From UBA7803 sp047920935 (GTDB lineage Bacteria; Pseudomonadota; Gammaproteobacteria; Pseudomonadales; Azotimanducaceae): DNA of 15,404 bases. The stretch is taken from the NCBI GenBank assembly GCA_047920935.1, contig JBLRXD010000082.1:1-15404 (forward strand), read 5' to 3'. How positions within the stretch are numbered: position 1 is the stretch's first letter; every line of letters begins with the position of its first letter. Made by a program: the position numbers and the translations under genes. Positions 1 to 7,321 of this stretch are shown one piece after another. Below the pieces are notes generated by a model that had not been told where the DNA came from, made no database searches, and saw only the letters and a list, made by a program, of their open reading frames with translations.

Positions 1-832
1 GCAACACGTCAACCACCTGCCCGGGGCGCAGACCCACCGGCGGCTCATCGATCAGCACCCGAATGCGGCTGCCGGCGGCAGCGTTCTGCAGCGCGGGAAT
101 CACCGCCTGCAGCCGCCCGAGGGCTTCTACGCCGAGACCGGGCACGATCACCGCCAGACGCTCCCCCGGCGACAGCGCCGCGGCCAACGCCTGATCGACG
201 CTGGCATCCACCTCCAGCCGGGAACGCTGCTCCAGCACCAGCAGCGGCACCCCGGGGCCGACGAAGCTGCCGAGATCCACCGGCACGTCACTGACGGTGC
301 CGGAAAACGGCGCCCGCACCTGGGCGTAATCCAGGTTCACCAGCTGCGCCCGCCACTCCGCCTCGGCCCGCGCCAACGCGCCGGCCCGCTCGCGCTCGAG
401 CAGCCTGGCCTGTTCCAACCGCGCCAGGGCGATCAAGTCCTGGTCGTAGAGGCGTTGCAGGCGTTGCGCATCGGTGCGCGCCTGGTCGAGAGCGGCGGCG
501 GCTACGTCGCGCTGCCGCTCGGCGGCCTCCACCGCTGCCGCCACATCGCGCGCTTCCACCACCACCAGCACCTCGCCCTGCGCCACCGCGTCACCAGCGC
601 TGACGTGCAGAGCGCTGATCTCACCGCTCATGCGGGTGCTCAGGGTCGCCCGCTGCCCGGGCCGGACGATGCCTGCCACCCGCAGACGCGGCGGCAGCGG
701 GTGCATCTGCACCTCGGCCACCGTCACCGGCAGCGGCGGCGCGCGCTCTCCGGTCGGCTCCTCGGGCCCGTTGCAGGCGATGGCGACCAGCATCAGCACC
801 ATCAGGGCGCCGCCCTTGAGCGCGCCGTTCAT
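1..832 (-). CDS. HlyD/RND-type efflux membrane fusion protein (partial, runs off the left edge)
   Basis: This is a periplasmic adaptor subunit that would link an inner-membrane transporter to the outer-membrane channel encoded just upstream. Translating the minus strand from the ATG at 832 gives 277 uninterrupted residues. They start with a hydrophobic leader ending in a lipobox-like A-I-A-C20, so it is probably a lipoprotein. A lipoyl/barrel-sandwich half follows (about 60-95, with SGEISALHVSAGDAVAQGE), then an alpha-helical hairpin rich in Ala, Arg and Gln (about 97-168). The second lipoyl half carries the family signature RAPFSGTV (173-180), and the start of the beta-barrel domain (about 205 on) is visible. 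The ATG overlaps the TGA of the upstream TolC-type gene by four bases (ATGA), which indicates translational coupling. The C-terminus and the expected RND or ABC pump lie beyond the window. The substrate cannot be told. Confidence 0.9.
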   Translation of the reverse strand, partial: MNGALKGGALMVLMLVAIACNGPEEPTGERAPPLPVTVAEVQMHPLPPRLRVAGIVRPGQRATLSTRMSGEISALHVSAGDAVAQGEVLVVVEARDVAAAVEAAERQRDVAAAALDQARTDAQRLQRLYDQDLIALARLEQARLLERERAGALARAEAEWRAQLVNLDYAQVRAPFSGTVSDVPVDLGSFVGPGVPLLVLEQRSRLEVDASVDQALAAALSPGERLAVIVPGLGVEALGRLQAVIPALQNAAAGSRIRVLIDEPPVGLRPGQVVDVL

Positions 833-2244
833 CGCTCACGACCCACACCGGCGGCTTCGGCTCCGGCCGCCAGCCGATACTGCTGCTCGGCCAGCAACGC
901 CAGATACTGGCTGTTGCTGCGCTCTACCTGGGATTGCAGATCGGCCGCCTGGGCCGCCAGCAGATCGGTCATCGAGCCCACACCCTCGCGGTAGCGCCCC
1001 TGGGCCCGCCGCAACGCCAGCGCAGACGCTTCGACGGCGGTCTCGCTCTCCTGCCAGGCGATCCGCGCCGCTCGCCAGTTAGCCCAGGCGGCATCGAGCT
1101 CTTGTCTCGCCTGGTGCCGCAGCCCCCGCAATCGCGCCTGGGCCTGCCGCAATTCCGCCTCCGCCTGGGCCAGCTCGCCAGCCTGCGCCATGCCCGCGAA
1201 CGGCGTCCAGCGCAGGTTCACCGCCACCAGCCAGCCGTCGAAATTGCCGCCGAACGGCTCGTCGCCATCGACCCACTGATAGCGGCCGAACAGATTCAGC
1301 CGCGGCAGGTAGGCCGCCCGGGCGCGGCGCACGCCCGCCTCGGCCGCTTCCACGGTCTTTTCCAGCGCGCCGATATCGTCGCGTTCGGCCGCATCCGTCG
1401 CCGCGGCGGCATCGGGCGGACGGGCCGGCTCCGGCATCGACTCGATGAGCACCAGCCGCACCGGCTGGTCGAGCCCCAGGAGTTGCCGCAGCCCGGCCTC
1501 GGCTTGCACCAGATCGCCTTCCGCCTGGGCACGCTGCGCCCGCCGTCCGGCGGCATCGGCGCGCGCCCGGTACATGTCGAGAGAAGCGACCAGACCCTCG
1601 GCGTAAGACTGTTCCGCGACCAGCACCGCGCGCTCCGCAGCGACGATGGCCGCATCCAGCGCGTCGCTGCGTGCCTCGATGGCCTTGATGCCGAAGTAAG
1701 CGCTGGTCACTGCAGCGGTCACCTCATGCTGGCCACGCAGCAGCGCCCGCTGCCGTGCGTCTACCAGGTGGATGGCCTGGTCCCGGGTGCGCCAGGCATC
1801 AACGTTGATCACCGGCTGCAGCACCTGCACGCCGGTGGTGTACGCATCCAGCGGCCCCAGGTCACGGACGACGATGCGCGGTGGCAGCGCCAGTTCCGGC
1901 ACCGGTACGGCTTCGAGTATCGAGCTGTCGGCTCGAAGGTAGTTGGCGTCGGCGCTCAGCGTCGGCAGAAACGCCTGCAGCGAGCTGCGTTGCGCCCCTT
2001 CCGCCTCAGCTCGCTGCGCATCGAGCAGCTCGAGCTCGGCGTTCTGCTCACGCGCCATGGATACCGCCTCGGCAAGGCCCAGCGCCAGCGTCTGTTCGGC
2101 GGCGGCAGCCTCGACGCCATCACTGCCGCACGCCACCATCAGCCACGCGAGCGCCAGCAACTGCGGCCCCAGCAGGCGCCGCCGGGGCCGGAGCAAGTGA
2201 TCGGTCGGCTGATGCCGCCACCCGGGTGAAATTCGGCTGCTCAC
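829..2244 (-). CDS. TolC-family outer-membrane efflux protein
   Basis: This is an outer-membrane channel of a tripartite efflux system (TolC/OEP family), 471 residues from the GTG at 2244. The N-terminus is Arg-rich and hydrophobic and ends in a lipobox (L-M-V-A-C, Cys about 39), so the mature protein is probably an acylated outer-membrane lipoprotein. The body has the two OEP repeats: long Ala/Glu/Arg/Gln-rich helices, for example around LAEAVSMAREQNAELELLDA and again around EKTVEAAEAGVRRARAAYLP. YLPRLNLFGRYQW corresponds to the second repeat's barrel strands. In-frame GTG starts also exist at 2262 and 2274. I prefer 2244 because an AGGA lies about nine bases upstream of it. Its stop overlaps the start of the membrane fusion protein gene, so the order is channel, adaptor, then presumably pump. 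The long antisense reading frame on the plus strand is a shadow. Confidence 0.88.
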   Translation of the reverse strand: MSSRISPGWRHQPTDHLLRPRRRLLGPQLLALAWLMVACGSDGVEAAAAEQTLALGLAEAVSMAREQNAELELLDAQRAEAEGAQRSSLQAFLPTLSADANYLRADSSILEAVPVPELALPPRIVVRDLGPLDAYTTGVQVLQPVINVDAWRTRDQAIHLVDARQRALLRGQHEVTAAVTSAYFGIKAIEARSDALDAAIVAAERAVLVAEQSYAEGLVASLDMYRARADAAGRRAQRAQAEGDLVQAEAGLRQLLGLDQPVRLVLIESMPEPARPPDAAAATDAAERDDIGALEKTVEAAEAGVRRARAAYLPRLNLFGRYQWVDGDEPFGGNFDGWLVAVNLRWTPFAGMAQAGELAQAEAELRQAQARLRGLRHQARQELDAAWANWRAARIAWQESETAVEASALALRRAQGRYREGVGSMTDLLAAQAADLQSQVERSNSQYLALLAEQQYRLAAGAEAAGVGRER

Positions 2245-2433
2245 GTTCGCTTGTCCTGACACGGATGGCAACACAGATCGGGCGCAACATGAGGATCACG
2301 TTGACGCCCACGTTACAGGCCTCGGCCATGCAAGCCAGGTGCCGAGCTGCCCCGGAGAAATCCAGCAAAAAACCTGACGAACGACGAATATCGATACCGA
2401 AAACCAGGTAAAAGGTGGCGCAGCCGCCGTGGT

Positions 2434-2462
2434 CGTTTACAATCGCGCCGCAAATGTAAACG
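2434..2462. promoter_or_regulatory. Inverted repeat CGTTTACA-N13-TGTAAACG, possible operator; TACAAT -10-like hexamer overlaps its left arm
   Basis: Two perfect 8-base arms (2434-2441 and 2455-2462) lie in the 273-base divergent gap between the efflux genes and the small membrane protein gene, about 55 bases upstream of the latter. TACAAT at 2438-2443 could be a -10 hexamer for the rightward gene, but no good -35 element is seen. An 8-base arm pair with free spacing is expected a few times by chance in a window this size, so this is only a candidate operator. The rest of the gap (2245-2511) shows no gene. Confidence 0.25.
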
Positions 2463-2517
2463 CTCGACGCAAGCCAGCCGGCTGCGACTGAGCCGGCAAC
2501 AGGGAGGTTGCTTGTCC

Positions 2518-2814
2518 ATGGTCCTCGAGTGGTTGACGGGCACCAAGCGTGTCTATCCGTACGTAGAAGAATTTGCCGGGGTGCTGTGCCCGCTGTTGAG
2601 CGTCATGAGCGTGATGCACAACGCCGACCTGTTGCAGTGGAGCGCGTTTCTGTTTCTCTGGCTCGGCGGCGGGCACACGGTGCTGCACTTCTACGATCTG
2701 TATCCGCAATTGCGCTATCGGCCGTTCTTCAAGGGCCTGTTCGCCTTCGGGGTCGGCATCTTCTGGCCGCTGTGGTACGGGTACGCCAGCAGGAATCGCG
2801 TGCGCAAGCTCTGA
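2518..2814 (+). CDS. Small predicted membrane protein of unknown function
   Basis: This is a 98-residue hydrophobic protein that I do not recognise. Two or three membrane segments are likely: about 18-50, with FAGVLCPLLSVMSVMH followed by WSAFLFLWLGGG, and about 72-92, with GLFAFGVGIFWPLWYGYA. The tail is short and basic (SRNRVRKL). Histidines sit next to the first hydrophobic block (VMHNAD) and in GGGHTVLHFYD. A strong Shine-Dalgarno AGGGAGG (2501-2507) precedes two possible starts: TTG at 2512 (4 bases away) and ATG at 2518 (10 bases away). The ATG is taken here. It is transcribed alone, divergent from the efflux pair, and its stop is only 7 bases from the convergent transglutaminase-like gene. 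High GC, a good ribosome site and conserved-looking hydrophobic blocks support a real gene. Confidence 0.7.
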   Translation: MVLEWLTGTKRVYPYVEEFAGVLCPLLSVMSVMHNADLLQWSAFLFLWLGGGHTVLHFYDLYPQLRYRPFFKGLFAFGVGIFWPLWYGYASRNRVRKL

Positions 2815-2821
2815 TCGTCGG

Positions 2822-3715
2822 CTAACCCGCGGAGGTCGTGACGGTTTTGCCCGCGCTGTCGGTCGACAGCGCTTCCAGGGAACGGAACGGCAGCACCAGG
2901 TCTGCAGCGGCGTCTTCCACCGCGACGGCGCTGATCAGCGGCACCCGCGGCAGCACGTTGCCGAAGATGGTGGCGAAAGCCACGTCGGCCGCGTCGCGGC
3001 CTGTGCCGACGCGCACCAGCCCCATGGGAATGGCCAGCCCCGACGGATCGAACAGATACCAGCGATCCCCCAGGTACGCTTCGACGTAAGCATGGAAGTC
3101 CGGCGGGCCGAGGGAGCCGTCGCTGCCGAAGTTGGTGCCGGTGACGAAGCGCGCCGGGATGTTCACGGCGCGACACAGCGCGATCATCAGGTGCGCGAAG
3201 TCGCGGCAGACCCCCACCCGCTCGACCAGGGTATCCACCGCCGAGGTATTCGAGTTGGTGGTGTTCGACGTGTACGCCACGTGTTGATGCACCCAGTCGC
3301 GTATCGCCTGCACCCGACTGTAACCTTGACTGAGCATGCCGAATTCGTCGGAGGCCATGCGCAGCAGGCGATCGGACTGACAGTAACGGCTCGGATAAAT
3401 ATAGCCGATCACCTCGGGCGGCAAGGCTCGCACGGGCACCTCGTCGAGGCGCTCCGGATCGGCGAAGTGGTGGATCAGGTCGACGGTGGCACGGTACGAG
3501 AGATGCAACTCACCCGGCTCGGCGTGCAGCAGCAGCCGACGGTTACCGGTGCCCGGCTCGGTGTACAGCGGCGCCATGACATCCTGACTGAGCGTCAGGC
3601 GTTCGGCTGCGACCACCTGGCTTGGCGTCTGCGCCGCATGCACGTTGAACAGAAAGTCGGCGCCATAGGCATCGACCTGGTAGTTCAACTCGACTTGAAG
3701 CTCGATGCGGATCAT
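2822..3715 (-). CDS. Transglutaminase-like cysteine protease/amidase family protein
   Basis: This 297-residue protein has the transglutaminase-like core. The catalytic triad is visible: Cys170 in VGVCRDFAH, His208 in PDFHAYVE and Asp223 in YLFDPSG. The N-terminal about 100 residues form a beta-rich domain (for example LQVELNYQV and ELHLSYRATVDL) as in the bacterial transglutaminase N-terminal family, and the helical segment around SRVQAIRDWVHQHVAYTS leads into the active site. No signal peptide is seen, so it is predicted to be cytoplasmic. Members of this family are generally thought to act as peptidases or amidases rather than true cross-linkers; the substrate is unknown. It starts 18 bases after the stop of the patatin gene on the same strand, so the two are probably co-transcribed. 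No strong ribosome site precedes the ATG, which fits coupling to the upstream gene. Confidence 0.9.
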   Translation of the reverse strand: MIRIELQVELNYQVDAYGADFLFNVHAAQTPSQVVAAERLTLSQDVMAPLYTEPGTGNRRLLLHAEPGELHLSYRATVDLIHHFADPERLDEVPVRALPPEVIGYIYPSRYCQSDRLLRMASDEFGMLSQGYSRVQAIRDWVHQHVAYTSNTTNSNTSAVDTLVERVGVCRDFAHLMIALCRAVNIPARFVTGTNFGSDGSLGPPDFHAYVEAYLGDRWYLFDPSGLAIPMGLVRVGTGRDAADVAFATIFGNVLPRVPLISAVAVEDAAADLVLPFRSLEALSTDSAGKTVTTSAG

Positions 3716-3733
3716 CAGGATGCCAGGGTAACT

Positions 3734-5926
3734 CTAAAACGGCTGCCCCAGCACCACATACAGCGAGCGGTTGCCGCCCTCGGCAATACCGGCCCCCAGG
3801 TAGAGTGGGCCGAGCGGGCTGTCCAGGCCGACGAACAGGCTGCCGGCTACGTCCAGCTCACGAAAACTGACGGCGTCCCGCCGTTGCCAGACCTGCCCGG
3901 CCTCGACGGACGCACCGAGATACACCGGCATGACGAAATTCTCGAGCCAGCGGTACCGATAGGCCGCCCGCTGCAGCGCCCGCTGCTGGCCCAGTTTTCG
4001 GTCCACCGGCAGCCCGGAGAGGTTGAAGAAGCCGCCGAGGGTGAACGCTTCGTGAAACGGTGCGGTGCCATCGAAGACCGAGGCGAACTCGGTGCTCAGC
4101 ACCAGGCTGTGGCGCTGGCGCGACAGTGCCTGGGTGTACGACAACTCCCAGGCACGGTAGTCGGCGGCGGCACCCAAACGTTCGTCCGACCACGTCAGCT
4201 CGAGCTCCGCCGCGCGGCCGTGGCGCGGGAAGTACAGGTTGTCCAGGGTGTCGTGCTGCAGCCGCAGCGCCAGCAGACCGCTGTCTGCATCCCGGGTGCG
4301 CAACGCCGGGTCGCCGACCAGACGCCCGCTCGACCCCCACGCACGCAAGGCATCGAACCTGAGCTCGCTGGTGGTGCCGAAATTGCGGCCGACGCCGACG
4401 CCAATGCCCCGCTGCTGGATCTGAAAATCGGCCACCCGCTCGTCAGCCACGAACTCGGAGCGACGGAAGCCGCGCCAGCCGACGCTGGGCCTGACGAACC
4501 AGTCCGCCCCCAGCGGCTGGTAGAACTCCGCAGCCAGCGTCGGGCGATCGCCGATGAAGGCCTCCAGCCGCAGCTCGCTGCCGGCGCGGTTGAACTCCGT
4601 GGCGGTCAGCGCCAGCCCCAGGCGGTAGTGATTGCGCCCGGCGAAATCGTCCTCGAGCCCGAGCCCGAACTGCAGGTAATTCGGGCCCCAAGGTTTGCGC
4701 GCCGGCTTCAGCGTGAGCTGGCCGTCGCGGTACTGGTACGGCACCTCGGCAAACAGCTCCAGCCCGTACAACTCGTTGGCCGCCGCTTCGATGTCTTCCA
4801 CCCGAATCAGCCCCGGCTGCAGGTCGATGCGCGCCGCCAGGCGCTGCTGCTCGACCAGCGAGTCCGAGCTGATGACCACCTCGCGTACCGCAATGTGGGT
4901 GAGCGGCTCCCGACGCTGCCGCGCCAGGTGCGCGGCAAATGGCGCAGCCGCCTGCCGGAAGCCGGCGAGCGCCGCCGCCCGCTGGTGCACGGCCTCATGG
5001 CCCGCGGGGATCGCCGCCTCCAGGCGGTTGAAATCCACCGCGCTGAAGTGCTCGAGAACCGGAACGAGCAGCAGGTCTTCCGGGCGCAGCCTGGCGATCT
5101 GCACTTCGGTATTGTTGCGGGTGAGAATGTTGGTGAGTTGATCGGTCACCGCCAGCAGCGAGGGCAATTCGTCCTGCCGGCGCAGCGGCGAGCTGACGTC
5201 CACCGCGATGATGATGTCGGCGCCCATGGCCAGCGCCACATCCACCGGCAGATTGTTGGCGACGCCGCCATCCACCAGCAGCCGCCCGTCGATCTCGATG
5301 GGCGCGATCAGCGCCGGAATCGCCATGCTCGCGAACATGGCCTCCGCCAGATCACCGTGATCCAGCAGCACCGGCTCGCCGCTGCTGATGTCGGTGGCAA
5401 CGGCGGCGAACGGGATCGGCAGCGCCGCAAACTGCTCCACGTCGGCGACCTGCAGGGTATGCCGGGCGAACAGCGCCTTCAGCTTGTGCCCGTAAAGATA
5501 ACCCTGGGGAAATCGCAGGCCCTGAGCATCGATGCCGGACGCGGCGCGCACCAGCAGCTTGCTGTCACCCTGCTTGCGCCGGAACCGGAAGGAATCCCGG
5601 CTGGGATCGTCGCGAAACAGGTCACCCCAATCCAGAGTGATGGCGAGCCGCTCCAGGGCCTCGGGGCTGTAGCCGGCGGCGTACAGCGCGCCGACCACCG
5701 CGCCCATGCTGGTGCCGACGATGCCGTGAACGGGAACCTGCAGCTCCTCGAGCGCCCGCAGCACGCCGATGTGCGCCGCGCCTCGGGCGCCACCGCCGGA
5801 AAGCACGAGAACGATCTTCGGCCCGGCCGGCTCCACCCCGCCGATCGAGTCGGTTGCCCGCGCGGCGTTCGCGGAGACGATCAGCAGCACGACCAGCGCG
5901 ACGATCTTGGGGGTTCGCAGCAGCAT
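3734..5926 (-). CDS. Patatin-like phospholipase fused to POTRA and Omp85-type beta-barrel (PlpD-like, type Vd secretion)
   Basis: This 730-residue protein has three parts. Residues 1-24 form a signal peptide (hydrophobic VALVVLLIVSANA, then ARA before TD). Residues about 36-330 are a patatin phospholipase: oxyanion-hole glycines GGGARG (44-49), nucleophile Ser73 in GTSMG and dyad Asp219 in LLVDGGVANN. Residues about 337-405 look like one POTRA domain (HIAVREVVISS to ELYGLELFAEVPYQY). Residues about 410-730 are a C-terminal 16-strand-type barrel of alternating strands ending in the outer-membrane sorting signal LGQPF. This matches the architecture and length of the Pseudomonas PlpD family, in which the barrel displays or secretes a phospholipase A. 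All catalytic residues are present. The start follows a leader with GGAA and GAG upstream. It is probably the first gene of an operon with the transglutaminase-like gene. The 996-codon open frame antisense to it is a GC-rich shadow. Confidence 0.93.
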   Translation of the reverse strand: MLLRTPKIVALVVLLIVSANAARATDSIGGVEPAGPKIVLVLSGGGARGAAHIGVLRALEELQVPVHGIVGTSMGAVVGALYAAGYSPEALERLAITLDWGDLFRDDPSRDSFRFRRKQGDSKLLVRAASGIDAQGLRFPQGYLYGHKLKALFARHTLQVADVEQFAALPIPFAAVATDISSGEPVLLDHGDLAEAMFASMAIPALIAPIEIDGRLLVDGGVANNLPVDVALAMGADIIIAVDVSSPLRRQDELPSLLAVTDQLTNILTRNNTEVQIARLRPEDLLLVPVLEHFSAVDFNRLEAAIPAGHEAVHQRAAALAGFRQAAAPFAAHLARQRREPLTHIAVREVVISSDSLVEQQRLAARIDLQPGLIRVEDIEAAANELYGLELFAEVPYQYRDGQLTLKPARKPWGPNYLQFGLGLEDDFAGRNHYRLGLALTATEFNRAGSELRLEAFIGDRPTLAAEFYQPLGADWFVRPSVGWRGFRRSEFVADERVADFQIQQRGIGVGVGRNFGTTSELRFDALRAWGSSGRLVGDPALRTRDADSGLLALRLQHDTLDNLYFPRHGRAAELELTWSDERLGAAADYRAWELSYTQALSRQRHSLVLSTEFASVFDGTAPFHEAFTLGGFFNLSGLPVDRKLGQQRALQRAAYRYRWLENFVMPVYLGASVEAGQVWQRRDAVSFRELDVAGSLFVGLDSPLGPLYLGAGIAEGGNRSLYVVLGQPF

Positions 5927-6023
5927 CTGCTCAAAATTCCTGTGCCGGTGACGCGGCGCATAGTGTGGTATTTCACTGTAGCCGGCAACGCGCTCGCTGC
6001 GTCACCTCCGGATCACCGCCGGA

Positions 6024-6194
6024 TCAGCGCCGCACCGGGCGCTTCGCCAACTTCCGCTGCAACGTGCGCCGATGCATGTTGAGCGCCCGGGCCGTCGCTG
6101 AGATGTTGCCGCCGTGATCTGCGAGCACTTTCTGGATGTGCTCCCACTCCAGCCGCGCCACCGACGGTGGGGCAAGCTCGAGACCGCAGAGCGG
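6024..6194 (-). pseudogene. C-terminal fragment of a RegA/PrrA/ActR/RoxR-family response regulator (Fis-type HTH only)
   Basis: Reading the minus strand toward the TGA at 6026-6024 gives the DNA-binding end of a redox-type response regulator. RLEWEHIQKVLADHGGNISA is followed by TARALNMHRRTLQRKLAKRP and a VRR tail. The last stretch is nearly invariant in the RegA/PrrA/ActR/RoxR family and forms its Fis-like helix-turn-helix. Recognisable homology stops at about 6173 (PPSVARLEW), and an in-frame TGA lies at 6197-6195. The whole receiver domain with its phosphorylatable aspartate, about 120 residues, is therefore missing. The fragment is too short for a normal ORF call. To its right sits the truncated TonB receptor. 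The intact protein would be controlled by a sensor kinase; none is present here. Either the gene was destroyed by a deletion or the contig is misjoined. Confidence 0.85.
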
Positions 6195-6222
6195 TCACCA
6201 CCTCCAGTCCGGAGCCGTCCGG
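6173..6222. other. Breakpoint between two 5'-truncated divergent genes, with a small perfect hairpin
   Basis: Homology to the response regulator ends on the left near 6173, and homology to the TonB receptor begins on the right near 6222. The roughly 50 bases between match neither gene clearly. They contain a perfect inverted repeat GACCGC-AGA-GCGGTC (6182-6196) and a second short one, CCGGA-GCCG-TCCGG, around 6209-6222. No insertion sequence, target duplication or attachment site is visible. Base composition is the same on both sides. Confidence 0.6.
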
Positions 6223-6601
6223 CTACAACCGCAGCGACGACACGCCCCTGGCCCAGATGCCGCCGCTGGAAGGACGCTTGTCGTTGGCCCACAGCGGCGA
6301 GCGCTTCAGTGTCGGCGGGCTGCTGCGTTGGGTGGCGGAACAGAACCGCGTGGATCCTGGCCGGGGCAACATCGTCGGCCTCGATCTCGGCCCCAGCCCG
6401 GCGTTTACCGTGCTTTCCGTCAACGGCAGCTATCGCCTGTCGCCGGCCCTGGCTGTGGCCGCCGGGGTCGACAACGTACTCGACGCGAACTACGCCGAGC
6501 ACCTGTCGCGCAGCGGCGCCATGGTCGCAGGCTTCGTGCAGTCGCAGCGCGTCCAGGAGCCCGGCCGCACTCTGTGGCTGAAGCTCGACATGTCGCTGTA
6601 A
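6200..6601 (+). pseudogene. C-terminal fragment of a TonB-dependent receptor, copper-receptor (OprC-like) type
   Basis: About 134 residues of the end of an outer-membrane TonB-dependent receptor remain. They carry the typical last strands: SDDTPLAQMPPLEGRLSL, LLRWVAEQNRVD, GNIVGLDLGPSPAFTVLSVN, then LAVAAGVDNVLDANYAEHLS and a closing VQEPGRTLWLKLDMSL. The GVDN-x-x-D-x-x-Y-x-E-H pattern and the EPGRT ending are general TonB-receptor features. The SDDTPLAQ and GNIVG..DLGPS motifs are those I associate with the TonB-dependent copper receptor family (OprC/NosA-like). The plug domain and most of the 22-strand barrel, roughly 500 residues, are missing, so this piece cannot function alone. The exact left end of homology is uncertain (6200-6222). 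It is followed 54 bases later by the HhH-GPD-like gene. Confidence 0.75.
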
Positions 6602-6655
6602 CGGGCGCTCACCTCGCCGCCGCCATCCGGGAACGCTACTTGCATCGAGCCGGCC

Positions 6656-7306
6656 ATGGCAACGCCCTCGAAACGTGCCCGGGTCAAGACGCTGCTCGAC
6701 GGCTACGGCGTAACGGTGGCTGAGCAGCTGCGCATCCCGGTGGCGAAGAACACGCCCGCCCCGCTGTTCCAACTGCTGAACGCGGCGCTGCTGTTGAGCG
6801 CGCGCATCTCCGCCGACAATGCCCTGCGGGCGGCGCGGGCGCTCATCGATGCGGGGCTGACCACCCCGCAGAAGATGGTGTCGGCCAGCTGGCAGGATCG
6901 GGTGGACGTGATCACCTGGCACGGCTACAAGCGCTACGACGAACGCACCGCCACCATGCTCGGCGATACCGCCCAACGGCTGCTCGACGACTACGGTGGC
7001 GACCTGCGGCGTCTGCGCGAAGCCGCGCAGCGCGATCCGCAGCAGGAGAAAAAGCTGCTCACCGGCTTCGGCGGCATTGGCCCAACCGGCGCCGACATCT
7101 TCCTCCGCGAAGTTCAGGTGGCCTGGGAGGAGGTTTATCCCTACGCCGATGCCCGAGTGCTCAAGAGCGCGCAGCGGCTGAACCTCGGCGACACCCCAGG
7201 AGCTCTCGCCAGACATACCAGCCGGCAGGATCTACCCAGGCTTGCGGCAGCGCTGCTGCGGGTCGACTTGCAGAACGCTTACGACGAAGTCATGAAGGCG
7301 GCGTAA
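6656..7306 (+). CDS. HhH-GPD-like DNA-glycosylase-fold protein without an iron-sulfur cluster
   Basis: This 216-residue protein is all-helical and has a helix-hairpin-helix signature LLTGFGGIGPTGADIFLRE (134-152). An Asp follows at 165 in YPYADARVL, in the position of the catalytic Asp of endonuclease III-type enzymes (VDTHI in EndoIII). The N-terminal part, APLFQLLNAALLLSARIS (35-52), resembles the first core helices of that fold (the region of EndoIII with its LLSAQ motif). The lysine that makes EndoIII a bifunctional lyase is replaced within GGIGPTG, and the protein contains no cysteine at all, so no 4Fe-4S cluster is possible. It could be a monofunctional base-excision glycosylase or a non-catalytic relative; the target base is unknown. 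The start ATG lacks a clear Shine-Dalgarno. Fifteen bases separate it from the next small gene, so it probably heads a three-gene operon. Confidence 0.75.
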   Translation: MATPSKRARVKTLLDGYGVTVAEQLRIPVAKNTPAPLFQLLNAALLLSARISADNALRAARALIDAGLTTPQKMVSASWQDRVDVITWHGYKRYDERTATMLGDTAQRLLDDYGGDLRRLREAAQRDPQQEKKLLTGFGGIGPTGADIFLREVQVAWEEVYPYADARVLKSAQRLNLGDTPGALARHTSRQDLPRLAAALLRVDLQNAYDEVMKAA

Positions 7307-7321
7307 GCGAGGGAGGTAACC

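Noticed and set aside
934..2229. 431-codon open frame on the plus strand
   Set aside because: It is antisense to the TolC-family gene and is a composition shadow.
6008..6026. Direct repeat of CCGGATCA after the regulator fragment
   Set aside because: Two 8-base copies alone do not indicate iterons or an attachment site.
3092..6082. 996-codon open frame on the plus strand
   Set aside because: It lies antisense to the patatin and transglutaminase-like genes, whose domains and catalytic residues are clear. Its low-complexity His/Gln/Arg/Gly composition is typical of the antisense frame of GC-rich genes.
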